A stretch of DNA of 50,188 nt from an uncultured Terriglobales bacterium (GCA_955652395.1 CATPBJ010000174.1:1-50188), one strand, 5' to 3'; shown: positions 1 to 9,768, counted from the first letter of the stretch. Notes: generated by a model not told the origin, from the sequence alone. Translations and numbers: made by a program.

Positions 1-103
1 GAGGAATCCCATGTCGACGCTCCTTGAGTCCGCTTTAACAGACCGACCGACAATTTACACCTGGCTCCGTCCATACTCAAGTCCTCGTATCGAGCCATGC
101 TAA

Positions 104-147
104 ATGTAACCCGAGGGGAGGCAGTCGAGACACGTAGGATGTAACCC
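104..147 (+). repeat. Left terminal inverted repeat of the IS
   Basis: ATGTAACCC occurs at 104-112 and again at 139-147, with GTCGAGACA between them. The same arrangement appears in reverse complement at 1410-1452. Two motif copies per end suggest two transposase-binding sites in each end. Confidence 0.8.
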
Positions 148-177
148 GACTCAGAGGCAATTTTGAGGAGGGTTGGA

Positions 178-1458
178 TTGGGACACAAGGCGAAGTGGGA
201 ATATTTCCGGGCAGTGTATGAGCGGTATCACAGAGCGGGGCGGGAAGCGAAGCACTTAATGCTGAACGAATTTTGTCTGAACACCGGCTATCACCGGAAA
301 TACGCGATTCGACTTCTGAATGGACCTCCTCCCGGAAAGCAACCGGAGCGACGGCGGCGGGGACGGCGACCGCGCTATGGCCCGCAAGTGCTCTCCATCC
401 TGGCGGCGATTTGGGAAGCCGCGGGATATCCCTGGTCGGTGCGGCTGAAGGCCTTGCTGCCGAGTTGGATGCCCTGGATTCGCAAGCGCTACCGGATGAC
501 CTCGGCGACGGAGAAACAATTACTGGGCATCAGTGCTCGGCAAATCGACCGGCGCTTGCGGGCGAGGAAGAGCGAGCGGAAACGGGTTATCTACGGACGC
601 ACCAAGCCGGGCTCGCTGTTGAAGCACCACATCCCGGTGAAGACCGATAGTTGGGACGTGACTTCGCCCGGGTTCAGCGAGATCGATCTGGTGGCGCATT
701 GTGGAAACTCGGGAGACGGAGAATTTGCCCATACTCTGAACCTGACCGACATCCACAGCGGCTGGACGGAATCGCGCGCTCTGTTGGGGAAGAGCCAAGT
801 GGCGGTGCAGCAAGGGCTGGATGAGATCGAGAAAAGATTGTTTTTTCGCCTTCTGGGAGTGGATTCGGACAACGGATCGGAGTTTATCAACTGGCATCTG
901 CAGCGGTGGTGTGAGCAGAAGCAGATTCAGCTCACGCGCGGACGGCCCTACAAGAAGGATGACAATGCGCACGTGGAGCAGAAGAACTGGACGCACGTGC
1001 GCAAGCTGCTGGGGTGGGAACGCTACGACTCGGCAGCGGCGGTGGAGGCCATCAATGATCTCTATCGGGAGGAGCTGCGTTGGTGGATGAACCTGTATCT
1101 GCCCTCGGTGAAGCTGGTGAAAAAAGTTCGTGTGGGATCGAAAGTGCGGCGCGTGTATGACGCAGCGCAGACGCCTTTGGAGCGGGTGCTGGCTGGCGCG
1201 CAGGCCAAGCCGGAGCGGGTGGCCGAACTAAAAAAGCTGCGCCAGGGCTTGAATCCGTTTCAACTGGGGAAGTTGATTGATCAGAAACTGCAGCGCATTT
1301 ACGATCTGGCGAATCGGCGGCTCAGTCCGAAAGTGCCAGCGGAGAACGGCGGTGCGCAGGCGAAGGAAAAAACACAACGCGGCCGGCGAAACGGCGACGG
1401 CGGGTCTTCGGTTACATTTCCAATGTCTCGACGGTCGAACCCAGGGTTACATCTTTAA
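178..1458 (+). CDS. DDE transposase (rve integrase-core superfamily)
   Basis: This is the transposase of the surrounding IS; it catalyses strand transfer in the cytoplasm. The N-terminal ~100 residues look like a helix-turn-helix region, followed by an rve-type core. The catalytic triad is visible as D in [10 protein letters not shown] in DSDNGSEF and E in AHVEQKNW. The second and third acidic residues are about 36 apart, matching a D,D(35)E core. I chose the TTG at 178 because GAGGAGG (165-171) sits 6 bp upstream; a TTG at 163 would overlap that ribosome-binding site. The C-terminal tail is basic. It resembles IS481/ISNCY-type integrase-like transposases, but I cannot fix the family without a database. 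The frame is intact, so the element may be active. Confidence 0.9.
   Translation: MGHKAKWEYFRAVYERYHRAGREAKHLMLNEFCLNTGYHRKYAIRLLNGPPPGKQPERRRRGRRPRYGPQVLSILAAIWEAAGYPWSVRLKALLPSWMPWIRKRYRMTSATEKQLLGISARQIDRRLRARKSERKRVIYGRTKPGSLLKHHIPVKTDSWDVTSPGFSEIDLVAHCGNSGDGEFAHTLNLTDIHSGWTESRALLGKSQVAVQQGLDEIEKRLFFRLLGVDSDNGSEFINWHLQRWCEQKQIQLTRGRPYKKDDNAHVEQKNWTHVRKLLGWERYDSAAAVEAINDLYREELRWWMNLYLPSVKLVKKVRVGSKVRRVYDAAQTPLERVLAGAQAKPERVAELKKLRQGLNPFQLGKLIDQKLQRIYDLANRRLSPKVPAENGGAQAKEKTQRGRRNGDGGSSVTFPMSRRSNPGLHL
1410..1452 (-). repeat. Right terminal inverted repeat of the IS
   Basis: GGTTACAT at 1410-1417 and GGGTTACAT at 1444-1452 are the reverse complements of the left-end motifs, with the same 35-bp phasing and the shared TGTCTCGAC core between them. 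The transposase gene extends through this repeat and stops at 1458. Confidence 0.8.
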
Positions 1459-1592
1459 ATGGCTTGACGCGAGATAGCTGCGAATGGAACCACACAAGAT
1501 ACAGGCAGAATCATGCCTCGAACGAACCGCACGTAGAGCAAATCGCCAATCATTTACAATATCCAATTCCCTGCTACCCAGGACTCCTAACC

Positions 1593-3362
1593 ATGCATCG
1601 CTGGTCTCAACTCTTTATCCCTACTCTGCGTGAGGCGCCTGCGGACGCCGAGGTCGCCAGCCACAAATTTCTGGTGCGGGCCGGTTACATCCGGCAGCTG
1701 GCCGCCGGAATTTACTCTTATCTCTTCATGGGACAGCGCTCCTTCAACAAGATCATGGGCATTGTTCGCCACGAGATGGACAAAATTGGACAGGAATTCT
1801 ACCTGCCTGCGATTCATCCGCGGGAGTTGTGGGAGGCCAGCGGGCGCTGGGCGGTGATGGGTGACACCATGTTCCGGCTGAAAGACCGCAAGGGGGCCAA
1901 TCTCTGCTTAAGCATGACACATGAAGAAGTCATGACCGAGATAGCGCGCAAGGAGTTGCGCAGCTACAAGCAGCTGCCCCAGATCTGGTACCAGATTCAA
2001 AGCAAGTTTCGCGATGAAGCTCGGCCCAAGTCCGGCCTGTTGCGGGTGCGGCAGTTCATCATGAAAGACTCGTACTCTTTCGACATCGATGCCGCCGGTC
2101 TGGATGTTTCGTACCAGAAGCACTACGACGCCTACTGCCGCATTTTCGATCGCTGTGGGCTGAACTACATGGTGGTCGAGGCAGATTCGGGCGCCATGGG
2201 CGGATCGCAGTCGCACGAGTTCATGGTGCGGACACCGGCGGGCGAAGACCGGATCGTCAGCTGTGAAAAGTGCAAGTACGCCGCCAACCTGGACAAGGCA
2301 ACATCGAAACTGGCTGCGGTCGAGGAACTCAAGGCGGAAGGCGACGGCAAGCCGCTCGAAGTGCACACGCCGGGAATGAAGACGATTGAAGAGGTCGCTA
2401 AATTCCTGGGTGTGTCGCCGAAGAACAAGATGAAGACGCTGGCGCTAATGCTGGAAAGCCCGGATCCCAAGACGGGCAAGGCATCCGCACGAGCAGTGGT
2501 CTTGCTGATGCGCGGCGATCATCAGATGAATGAGACCAAGCTATCGTCTGCTCTGGGGGGCAAGGAAACACGCCCCATGCAGGAAGAGGAAATCCGTCAC
2601 CTGTTCAATTCTCCAGCCGGGTTTCTGGGCCCCATCGGTATGGTGTGGGCGAAGGATATTCAGGACATCGAACGTCCGGTGCTACTGGTAGACAAGGCGC
2701 TTGAAGGCCGCACCAATCTGATTGGAGGGGCCAACAAGGAGGACTATCACCTTAAAAACATCACGCCGGGCCGAGACTTCCAGCCCACTGCTTATGTTGA
2801 TCTGCGCAGCGTGACTGCGGGCGAAGATTGCCCGAATTGTGGCGGGACGCTGCGTATTGATACCGCGGTCGAGATCGGACACATCTTCAAACTGGGTTAC
2901 AAGTACTCGGAGTCCATGGGTGCGCGTGTTCTGGACAAGAATGGCAAAGAAGTAACGCCCATCATGGGCAGCTATGGCATTGGAATCGAGCGCATCCTGA
3001 CGGCCGCCGTGGAGCAGGACAACGATGAGAACGGCTTCTGGCTCCCGCCACAAATTGCGCCTTTCGAGATCGTGGTGACGCCCACCAACGCGGGGGACGA
3101 GAAGCTGCTAAGCACCGCCGTGGACATAGCCGAGCGGCTTGAGGCTGCGGGATTCGAGGTGTTGCTGGATGACCGGGACGAAAGGCCTGGGGTCAAATTC
3201 AAGGATGCTGACCTGGTAGGTATCCCCTTTCGAATCACTGTCGGAAAGAAGGTTACCGAAGGTACTGTGGAAGTGGTTCGGCGCTCGACTCGGCAATTGG
3301 AGGATGCTAGCATCTCCGAAATAACCGAATATTTCAAAAAAAATTTACGGTCTGCGCGCTGA
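1593..3362 (+). CDS. proS: Prolyl-tRNA synthetase, bacterial type with editing domain
   Basis: This class II aminoacyl-tRNA synthetase charges tRNA-Pro with proline in the cytoplasm. The 589-residue length fits the bacterial ProS form. Motif 2 is seen as [17 protein letters not shown] (about residues 138-155), GGSQSHEF lies near residue 203, and motif 3 is [11 protein letters not shown] near residue 459. Between motifs 2 and 3 lies the inserted YbaK-like editing domain (about 225-410, including [13 protein letters not shown]), which removes mischarged alanine in this family. The C-terminal ~100 residues form the anticodon-binding domain. The ATG at 1593 gives the usual [16 protein letters not shown] start; in-frame codons further upstream encode nothing ProS-like. 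The gene starts 141 bp after the IS right end, so its native promoter may have been displaced. Confidence 0.97.
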   Translation: MHRWSQLFIPTLREAPADAEVASHKFLVRAGYIRQLAAGIYSYLFMGQRSFNKIMGIVRHEMDKIGQEFYLPAIHPRELWEASGRWAVMGDTMFRLKDRKGANLCLSMTHEEVMTEIARKELRSYKQLPQIWYQIQSKFRDEARPKSGLLRVRQFIMKDSYSFDIDAAGLDVSYQKHYDAYCRIFDRCGLNYMVVEADSGAMGGSQSHEFMVRTPAGEDRIVSCEKCKYAANLDKATSKLAAVEELKAEGDGKPLEVHTPGMKTIEEVAKFLGVSPKNKMKTLALMLESPDPKTGKASARAVVLLMRGDHQMNETKLSSALGGKETRPMQEEEIRHLFNSPAGFLGPIGMVWAKDIQDIERPVLLVDKALEGRTNLIGGANKEDYHLKNITPGRDFQPTAYVDLRSVTAGEDCPNCGGTLRIDTAVEIGHIFKLGYKYSESMGARVLDKNGKEVTPIMGSYGIGIERILTAAVEQDNDENGFWLPPQIAPFEIVVTPTNAGDEKLLSTAVDIAERLEAAGFEVLLDDRDERPGVKFKDADLVGIPFRITVGKKVTEGTVEVVRRSTRQLEDASISEITEYFKKNLRSAR

Positions 3363-3397
3363 GCCTTCTGGTGCGCGACCGCAGGCGGAGTGCGCAA

Positions 3398-3754
3398 ATG
3401 GGCTCGCTGAAAATGGTTGTTGGCATTTTCGTGATGGTGGCCTCGGTTTACCTGATCGCTGTGCTAGCGCCGCCCTTCCTTTCCAACTATCAGTTTGAGG
3501 ACGCCATCCGGACCGAAGCCCAGATGGACACCTACAACACCAAGACCGAAGATCAGATCCGCGATGCTATCTTTAAGAAAGCGCAGGATTTGGATGTTCC
3601 GGTTACCCGGGAACAGATCAAGGTTCAGCGCAGCGGCGTAACCGGCACCGGCTCGATCAGCATCGAGGCTCCGTACACTGTGCATATAAGTCTGCCGGGC
3701 TATCCTCTGGATCTGAACTTCGAGCCGGCAACCAGAAACAAAGGTGTGTTGTAA
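3398..3754 (+). CDS. Small single-pass membrane protein, DUF4845-like
   Basis: This 118-residue protein has one N-terminal membrane segment (about residues 5-27, MVVGIFVMVASVYLIAVLAP) and a short periplasmic domain with a beta-rich C-terminus. The layout and the FEDAIRTEAQ...IRDAIFKKAQ pattern resemble the DUF4845 family, whose role is unknown. The ATG at 3398 is preferred because GGCGGAG (3384-3390) lies 7 bp upstream; a GTG at 3371 is possible but has no ribosome-binding site. It starts 35 bp after proS and may be co-transcribed with it. Family assignment is from pattern recall only. Confidence 0.75.
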   Translation: MGSLKMVVGIFVMVASVYLIAVLAPPFLSNYQFEDAIRTEAQMDTYNTKTEDQIRDAIFKKAQDLDVPVTREQIKVQRSGVTGTGSISIEAPYTVHISLPGYPLDLNFEPATRNKGVL

Positions 3755-3971
3755 CGCGCAAGCGCCAGAAAAAAGGCAAAGTTGGCACAGGAACCTGGAA
3801 CGCAACCCCCCTTACTTCCGTACTCTTGTTTCCCACTCCGGTAACTACCTACCATTCAGGAATACGTGTGCAGAAGCGCCCCAATTGGTGTGACTGGCAC
3901 TGACACTTTTACCTGCTCGGCAATGTAAGTGCGGACCTGGCACTGACGGTCCGAGATTGTACGGAGGATGT

Positions 3972-5207
3972 ATGAAGGTGGGGAACAGGATCTTGCTTCT
4001 GCTGCTCGGGGCGATTGCCATGCTGGGAGGGGCGGGTTGTGGGGGTGGCAGTAACTGTCCAAACACCATCTTTAAGAGCAGCGCCAGGTCGGGCGGGACG
4101 ACGCCCGTTGCGCACGCCATCGGCACAGTGTGTGGTCCTGGAACGCCCCCCGGAGGAGGGGGAGGAAACACTGCTGCCCTGCTTTACCACCTCAGCGCCA
4201 GCAACATTCTGGCCGCCGACCTCAGTACTACTGGGACCTTCGCCCCCATCACATCGCTAACGCCCCCAACGCTCCCGAGCAGTTTCAGCGACAACATGGT
4301 TATCGTCAACAAGAAGTTCCTTTACGTCCCGATGGGTGACTCCACGGTGCAAGCCTTTACTATTGACCGCGCTAGCGGAGCTTTGACACTTATTGCCGGA
4401 AGTCCGTTCACGGCACCAGGAGGCGCAGATACGGCCGTCAGCGATCCTGCCGGGCGCTTTCTGTTCGTCGGCGGTGAAGTCATTGGAAAAATTGCGACGT
4501 TCCAGATCAATTCCACCACCGGCGTCCTGACGCCATCTCCAGGATCACCCTTCCAGAGTTTCAACCTACTCAGCGCGGACAGCATGACGGTGGACGGAAG
4601 TGGGAAGTTCTTGTACGCGGGACAGCTTTCACCCTCGAATCCGGTCGCTGCTTTCTCCATCGACCAGAATAACGGTGGACTTGCGGAGATTGCGGGAAGC
4701 CCGTTCCCTCTGGGTGTCGCCACGGTACACGCCGACCCCAGCGGAAAATTCCTGCTGGGAGTCGCAGGCATTCTCGATCAGGGTAACCCCATTAACGACC
4801 ATCACATTTACGTCTTCCGCATTGATGCCACAACTGGGGCGCCTGCGGCGGTCGCGGGTTCACCATTCCTGACGATTTCGGCTCCATTTGAGTTCGTGTT
4901 ATCACCCAGCGGAAAGTTCGTCTACGCCTTTGGCTCTGGCAGCACCGGCGCAACTGCCGCCATGGAGGGTTTCCAGATCGATGCGACAACCGGGGCTCTG
5001 AGCGCACTGCTGGGATCACCATTCACTAGTTTGCCCATTGTTCAGGACTGCCAGTTTGATCAGGGAGGCGGCGAGGCGTTTTGCATCGACTCCCTTTTTG
5101 GGACTAAGATTTCGGTGCTCACCGCCAACCCCACCACGGGTGCTCTGACACACACGGTTCAAGACTTGAGTGTTTCGAATAACTTCCCATTCGCGGCAAC
5201 CGACTAG
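3972..5207 (+). CDS. Lactonase-type beta-propeller lipoprotein
   Basis: This 411-residue protein has a lipoprotein-like signal peptide ending in GGAGC (Cys about residue 25), so it is probably anchored on the periplasmic side. After a low-complexity Gly/Pro linker come repeated units of the form TTGxLxxxxGSPF (for example ATTGAPAAVAGSPF and ATTGALSALLGSPF) with DPSGKFL/DPAGRFLF strands. This is the pattern of the 6-phosphogluconolactonase-like seven-bladed propeller family (PF10282). Acidobacteria carry many such paralogues, and true lactonase activity is rarely shown, so the name describes the fold rather than the reaction. The start at ATG 3972 follows GGAGG (3963-3967). It stands alone, with 217 bp upstream and 227 bp downstream free of genes. 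Confidence 0.85.
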   Translation: MKVGNRILLLLLGAIAMLGGAGCGGGSNCPNTIFKSSARSGGTTPVAHAIGTVCGPGTPPGGGGGNTAALLYHLSASNILAADLSTTGTFAPITSLTPPTLPSSFSDNMVIVNKKFLYVPMGDSTVQAFTIDRASGALTLIAGSPFTAPGGADTAVSDPAGRFLFVGGEVIGKIATFQINSTTGVLTPSPGSPFQSFNLLSADSMTVDGSGKFLYAGQLSPSNPVAAFSIDQNNGGLAEIAGSPFPLGVATVHADPSGKFLLGVAGILDQGNPINDHHIYVFRIDATTGAPAAVAGSPFLTISAPFEFVLSPSGKFVYAFGSGSTGATAAMEGFQIDATTGALSALLGSPFTSLPIVQDCQFDQGGGEAFCIDSLFGTKISVLTANPTTGALTHTVQDLSVSNNFPFAATD

Positions 5208-5434
5208 ATCCGAACGTTACCAGGCACGCCAGCTTCGGCAATGATTGGCAAGTCCCGCAGCGGCGTACCTGCCTGCCAAACTGTACATGCAGCCTGGAGG
5301 GGTTAAGATAGACTATCCTTTCCGAAGTCAAATTGAGGATGCGGAGCGATCGGTCAGAGATCCTTTCGCGTCGGATAACAGAAAGGGTACGCTCCGTCGT
5401 CTAAGCCCGTAGCGGTGCACCCACTCATCGAATT

Positions 5435-8023
5435 GTGGCCATAAAACTCAAGATCCCGACAGGTAAGCAAACCGGCAAACCCGGCAGGGGATGGTTCTCC
5501 CAGGATCCGCTGCTGCAAGCGGCGCTGGTGATCTTTCTCGTCCTGGCGACCGCGGGCGGGGCGCTCTTCACTTACTACTACGTCAAGTTTGGCCGGATGA
5601 TTGACCATCGGTTCAAAGGTCCGGTTTTCGGCAACTCCGCCCGCATCTACGCGATTTCGCACCCTGTCCAGCTTGGGGAGAAGATCGAACCCAAAGAGAT
5701 CGCCGTTCAATTGCGTCGCGCCGGCTATTCCGAGCGGGATGGCAAATCACCGATGGGCAGTTACCGCCTGTTCGAAGGTGGAATCGAGATCAAGCCGGGT
5801 CCCGACTCCTATCACAGCCCGGAGTCGGCCATCATTCGGGTGCGGGGCGGCAAGGTTGAAAACATCACCAGCAAATCGGGCGATCTGGCGGCCTACGAAC
5901 TTGAACCACAGATGATCACGTCCCTGTTCGACGCAGGGCAGCGGTCCAAGCGTGAGCTGGTTACGTACGACGAGATTCCAAAGTTGATGGTTGACGCAGT
6001 GCTGGCCATCGAAGACCGGCGCTTTTTCCAGCACGGCGGCGTGAATTTCATCCGCCTGGCAGAGGCTACCTGGGTGGACGTCGTCCACGGGCGGCATGAG
6101 CAGGGCGGCTCGACCATCACCATGCAACTTTCCCGGGCGTTCTTCCTGACTCCGGAAAAGACAGTAAAGCGTAAATTGTCGGAAATGCTGATTGCGCTCG
6201 AGATGGAGCAGAAACTCAGCAAGCAGCAGATTTTTGAGTTTTATGCCAATCGCGTCGATCTGGGCCAGCGCGGTTCGTTTACCATCAGCGGCTTCGCCCA
6301 GGCAGCGCGAGCGTATTTCAACAAAGATTTGAAGGACCTGACCCCAGCGGAGGCGGCGCTGATCGCCGGAATTATTCAGGCGCCCAGTTACCTATCGCCC
6401 TACCGCCATCCCGAGCGCGCGCTAGAACGCCGCAACCTGGTATTGGACACAATGGTAGAAACTCATACCCTCATCCAGGCGGAGGCCGAGAAGGCCAAGG
6501 CGACACCGCTGAAGCTGGCGCCGCCCAACGTCGAGGCCAGTGACGCACCCTATTTCGTCGATCTGCTGCGGGAAACGCTGATCAGCAAACTCGACGAACG
6601 TCAGATGAACGACCAGGGCTATCGAATTTACTCGACGATTGATCCCGACCTGCAAAAAGCCGCGGCGGCGGCGGTCGAAACCGGAATGAAACTGGTCGAC
6701 GATCAGGTCACGAAACTGCGCACGAAACGGACGAAGATCGGAAAGAACAAGTTTGAGACCAAAGTCCTGCCCGGACCTCAGGCCCAGGTGGCGATGGTGG
6801 TGATGGATCCGCACACCGGTGAAGTCCTGGCTCTGGTGGGAGGGCGGAACTATGGGGTCAGCCAGTTAAATCATGCGGTAGCGAAGCGTCCCACCGGATC
6901 TATTTTCAAGCCATTCGTGTATGCTGCTGCCATGAACACGGCGCTGGACGGCTCCAACCCGGTGTTCACGCCGGCTTCGCTGGTGCAGGACGCGCCCGGC
7001 TCATTTGCCTATGGCGACCAGATTTACGAGCCGCGCAACTACAAAGAGGAGTACCACGGCGATGTGACCGCCCGCTATGCGCTGGCGCTGTCTTTGAACA
7101 ATGCGACGGTCAAACTGGCGGAAGAAGTGGGCTACGAAAAAGTGGCCGATCTGGCGAAAGCGGCTGGAATCGCATCCGTCAAAGCCACGCCCGCTATGGC
7201 ACTGGGTGCTTACGACGCCACTCCGATGGACATGGCAGCCGCTTACACGGTCTTCGCCAACTCCGGCGTGCGTATATTGCCGACAGTGGTCAACTCCGTG
7301 CGGAACGCGAACGGCGACATTGTGCTCGATTTCAAGCCGGAAACCCATGCCGTGCTTGATCCTCGCGTGGCTTACCTCATGACCACCATGATGGAAGGCG
7401 TGATGAATTTCGGCACGGCGTACCCGGTTCGGCTGCGGGGGTTCACGGCTCCGGCAGCCGGCAAGACGGGAAGTTCGCATGATGGCTGGTTCGCTGGCTA
7501 CACCAGCAACCTGTTGTGCATCGTCTGGGTGGGTTACGACGATTACAGCGATATTCGATTAAGCGGAGCCCAGACCGCCGCTCCCATCTGGGCTGAGTTC
7601 ATGAAGAAGGCGGTCACGCTCCCCCATTACGCCGACGCGCAGCCGTTCTCGCAACCCGCAGGCGTGGTGGATGTGCAGCTCGACAAGACCACCAATCTGC
7701 TAGCCACGCCTGCCTGTCCGGAAGATTACAGTGCAGCGTTCATTGCGGGTACTGAGCCCAGCGAAACCTGCGACCAAAGCACGGGCATGCGCGGATTCTT
7801 CAGCCGGGTCTTCGGCCTAGGGGGGGACAAGGCCCTTCCACCCCCACCACCTGGTGCCCAGCCTGGGGCGCCACCTGGGACCCCGGGCAGCGCAACGGCT
7901 GAAGATCCCAACAAAAAGAAAAAGGGCTTTTTTGGCAAGATTGCGGGTATCTTTAAGGATGACAAGCCGTCTAACGATCCGCCGCCCAAACCGGCGGACA
8001 CGGACGGTAAGAGTCCTCAGTAG
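5435..8023 (+). CDS. Class A penicillin-binding protein (transglycosylase/transpeptidase)
   Basis: This bifunctional enzyme polymerises and cross-links peptidoglycan in the periplasm. One membrane anchor (about residues 28-50) is followed by a UB2H-like region and the GT51 glycosyltransferase domain, with EDRRFFQHGG near residue 193 (catalytic Glu), GGSTITMQL and RKLSEMLIALEME. The transpeptidase domain has the active-site serine in SIFK (residue 489), SLN (residue 553) and KTGSS (residue 677). The C-terminus is a Pro/Gly-rich, Lys-rich tail (about 790-862) of unknown role. It starts with GTG at 5435; I see no strong ribosome-binding site there, but the frame upstream has no better choice. 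The length of 862 residues is normal for PBP1 proteins. Confidence 0.95.
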   Translation: MAIKLKIPTGKQTGKPGRGWFSQDPLLQAALVIFLVLATAGGALFTYYYVKFGRMIDHRFKGPVFGNSARIYAISHPVQLGEKIEPKEIAVQLRRAGYSERDGKSPMGSYRLFEGGIEIKPGPDSYHSPESAIIRVRGGKVENITSKSGDLAAYELEPQMITSLFDAGQRSKRELVTYDEIPKLMVDAVLAIEDRRFFQHGGVNFIRLAEATWVDVVHGRHEQGGSTITMQLSRAFFLTPEKTVKRKLSEMLIALEMEQKLSKQQIFEFYANRVDLGQRGSFTISGFAQAARAYFNKDLKDLTPAEAALIAGIIQAPSYLSPYRHPERALERRNLVLDTMVETHTLIQAEAEKAKATPLKLAPPNVEASDAPYFVDLLRETLISKLDERQMNDQGYRIYSTIDPDLQKAAAAAVETGMKLVDDQVTKLRTKRTKIGKNKFETKVLPGPQAQVAMVVMDPHTGEVLALVGGRNYGVSQLNHAVAKRPTGSIFKPFVYAAAMNTALDGSNPVFTPASLVQDAPGSFAYGDQIYEPRNYKEEYHGDVTARYALALSLNNATVKLAEEVGYEKVADLAKAAGIASVKATPAMALGAYDATPMDMAAAYTVFANSGVRILPTVVNSVRNANGDIVLDFKPETHAVLDPRVAYLMTTMMEGVMNFGTAYPVRLRGFTAPAAGKTGSSHDGWFAGYTSNLLCIVWVGYDDYSDIRLSGAQTAAPIWAEFMKKAVTLPHYADAQPFSQPAGVVDVQLDKTTNLLATPACPEDYSAAFIAGTEPSETCDQSTGMRGFFSRVFGLGGDKALPPPPPGAQPGAPPGTPGSATAEDPNKKKKGFFGKIAGIFKDDKPSNDPPPKPADTDGKSPQ

Positions 8024-8065
8024 ACGCGCCCGCAGCGAGTTGGCTCTGTCTTCAGGAGTGGACTT

Positions 8066-8893
8066 ATGGGTCGTCAATATCTGCTTTACGTCCTGCTGGC
8101 GGCGATTTTCCCCACTCCATCCCTGCTGGCCCAGGTTCATCGTTTTGATCAGACTCGTTCATCCGAACAGGTTGAGGTCAGCCCGCCGCCGGTGCGGCGA
8201 GCCGAGCCCCCGTCCGCAGACGCAGCTGCTGCAGACCTGGAGGAGCGCGGCGACACTTTGCGAGCGGAAAAATCCTACCTGGACGCGCTGGACTACTACC
8301 GGGCGGCGCTGGCAAAAAAGCCCAACAGCGCCCGACTCTATAACAAGATTGGCATCAACGAGCTGCAGATGGCGCGCTTCACGGAGGCTCGCAAGGACTT
8401 CGAGCGCGCCATAAAGATGGACCGGCAGTTTGCCGACGCTCACAACAATCTGGGCGTAGTTTACTATCTACAAAAGAAGTACGGCGCCGCGATCAAGCGC
8501 TACGAGGACGCCATCAAGCTGCGCCAGGATTCTGGGTCCTTCTACAGCAATCTCGGAGCCGCATACTTTTCCAAAAAGGACTATGTGAGGGCCAGCGTCG
8601 CCTACAACCAGGCGCTGCAACTGGATCCGGATATTTTCGATCGCACCTCCCACACCGGCGTGCTGGCCCAGATGTCATCCCCCGGGGATCGGGCCCACTT
8701 CTACTATGTGCTGGCGAAACTGTATGCCCAGAGCGGGGTCGCCGACCGCTCGTTGCAATACCTGCGCCGAGCCATGGAAGAAGGCTACAAGGGGATCGAT
8801 GACGTGTACAAAGACTCGGAGTTTGCCGGGCTGCGTAAAGACCCCAGGTTTACCGAGCTGATGGCCAGCCGGCCGGTGGCGATTCCGGAGTAA
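8066..8893 (+). CDS. Exported TPR protein
   Basis: This 275-residue protein has an N-terminal signal peptide (MGRQYLLYVLLAAIFPTPSLLAQ) and four or so tetratricopeptide repeats between about residues 60 and 205 (for example DALDYYRAALAKKPNSARLYNKIG and NLGVVYYLQKKYGAAIKRYEDAI). TPR arrays act as protein-binding scaffolds; the partner is unknown. AGGAG (8054-8058) lies 7 bp before the ATG. It follows the penicillin-binding protein by 42 bp, so the two are probably one transcript, and a role in envelope assembly is a reasonable guess. A strong terminator follows at 9005-9057. Confidence 0.85.
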   Translation: MGRQYLLYVLLAAIFPTPSLLAQVHRFDQTRSSEQVEVSPPPVRRAEPPSADAAAADLEERGDTLRAEKSYLDALDYYRAALAKKPNSARLYNKIGINELQMARFTEARKDFERAIKMDRQFADAHNNLGVVYYLQKKYGAAIKRYEDAIKLRQDSGSFYSNLGAAYFSKKDYVRASVAYNQALQLDPDIFDRTSHTGVLAQMSSPGDRAHFYYVLAKLYAQSGVADRSLQYLRRAMEEGYKGIDDVYKDSEFAGLRKDPRFTELMASRPVAIPE

Positions 8894-8963
8894 ACATTTG
8901 AATTACAAATATTTACAAAAACCTACGCAACTTTCCGCCGGCGTGGTGTTTTAATGACTTCAA

Positions 8964-8991
8964 TTACTCCTGAAAACAACAGGGTGAGTAA
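8964..8991 (+). other. Stem-loop upstream of the terminator
   Basis: TTACTC (8964-8969) pairs with GAGTAA (8986-8991), and CTG/CAG (8970-8972, 8980-8982) extends the stem with a small bulge. An alternative pairing of CTCCT (8967-8971) with AGGAG (8991-8995) is possible. It could be part of a structured leader or small RNA ending at the terminator, or a chance pairing. Confidence 0.35.
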
Positions 8992-9004
8992 GGAGAAACG
9001 GTAG

Positions 9005-9057
9005 CCCATCGGTCGTCGACCCGAGCACGCCCCAAGCAGACGACCGGTGGGTTTTTT
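9005..9057 (+). terminator. Rho-independent terminator after the PBP-TPR unit
   Basis: CCCATCGGTCGTC (9005-9017) pairs with GACGACCGGTGGG (9039-9051) over 13 positions with a single G-U wobble, followed at once by six T residues (9052-9057). The loop is unusually long at 21 nt. It lies about 110 bp downstream of the TPR gene on the same strand and separates it from the convergent kdsC gene. Confidence 0.9.
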
Positions 9058-9171
9058 GTTTTATTGGTCAGGCCGATTGGATGACGGGTTGAATGCCTGG
9101 GGCTAGTGCATCGGAGATCAGCACTTTCACATGCACCCATTCTGGATTGGTCAATTGCTAAGTGCCAATTG

Positions 9172-9768
9172 CTAGTTGCTACCCGCGCTTTCCTTTCCGA
9201 TGTAACTGTCGACCGCATGTTTCCATTTTCCTTGCGCCTTCAGAATGAACTCGATCACGTCGCGTAGCGCCCCATCGCCACCGGCCTGAGGGGTCACATA
9301 GTGTGACTCTTCCTTGACCTCGCGGCGGGCATTAGCGACCGCGACAGAGAATCCGCAGTTTCGCATGACGGGGAGGTCGATGACGTCGTCCCCCACGAAG
9401 GCAACTTGGCTGGCGCTAAGTCCCTCTTCAACGAGTATTTCGCGGAAGACTTTCAACTTGTCCTGGATACCCTGATGAACGTGCTCCAGCTTGAGATCAT
9501 GGGCCCGCAGCGCAACGGTGTCCGAGTTACGCCGGGTGATGAGTCCGGTCTTCATGCCGGCGATGCGGGCGATCGAAATGGCGGCACCATCGTGGGCGTG
9601 AAAGCCTTTGGCTTCAACTACGATCTGTCCGTGGGTCTGGCCACTGGACTGAGCGGTGGTCGGCACGGGAAACAGAAAAATCTTGCCGTCGGTGAGGACG
9701 CCGTCTCCGTCGAAGAGAAGGAGTTTGATCTTTCGGGCACGAAGTTTGGCGGATTTTGATTTGGACAT
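9172..9768 (-). CDS. kdsC: KDO 8-phosphate phosphatase (KdsC-type HAD enzyme)
   Basis: This enzyme removes phosphate from Kdo-8-phosphate in the cytoplasm, a step in Kdo synthesis for lipopolysaccharide. The 198-residue length and features fit KdsC: the HAD nucleophile motif FDGDGVLTDG (Asp20, Asp22), TGLITRRNSDTV (motif II Thr), and GDDVIDLPVM (126-135, metal ligands). The C-terminal YVTPQAGGDGALRDVIEFIL matches the KdsC tail. There is no cap domain, as expected for this subfamily. I chose the ATG at 9768; an ATG at 9786 is also possible. It lies 31 bp downstream of the PIN gene on the same strand, so it may be co-transcribed with the toxin-antitoxin pair. The stop codon overlaps one of two CAATTGCTA repeats (9152-9160, 9166-9174). 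Confidence 0.88.
   Translation of the reverse strand: MSKSKSAKLRARKIKLLLFDGDGVLTDGKIFLFPVPTTAQSSGQTHGQIVVEAKGFHAHDGAAISIARIAGMKTGLITRRNSDTVALRAHDLKLEHVHQGIQDKLKVFREILVEEGLSASQVAFVGDDVIDLPVMRNCGFSVAVANARREVKEESHYVTPQAGGDGALRDVIEFILKAQGKWKHAVDSYIGKESAGSN

Larger units (their letters stand above)
104..1452 (+). mobile_element. Complete insertion sequence with DDE transposase
   Basis: A single transposase gene is bounded by imperfect terminal inverted repeats (104-147 and 1410-1452). Each end holds two copies of ATGTAACC(C) 35 bp apart, with GTCGAGACA between them. The transposase stop codon lies just past the right inner motifs, so the coding region runs through the right end. The outer limits are uncertain by about 10 bp: AGCCAT (93-98) and ATGGCT (1459-1464) may extend the inverted repeat. 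I could not identify a convincing target-site duplication. The element sits just upstream of proS. Confidence 0.85.

Noticed and set aside
9152..9174. Two CAATTGCTA copies at the kdsC 3' end, considered as a regulatory or att site.
   Set aside because: Short AT-rich direct repeats at a gene end without partner genes or symmetry are weak evidence.
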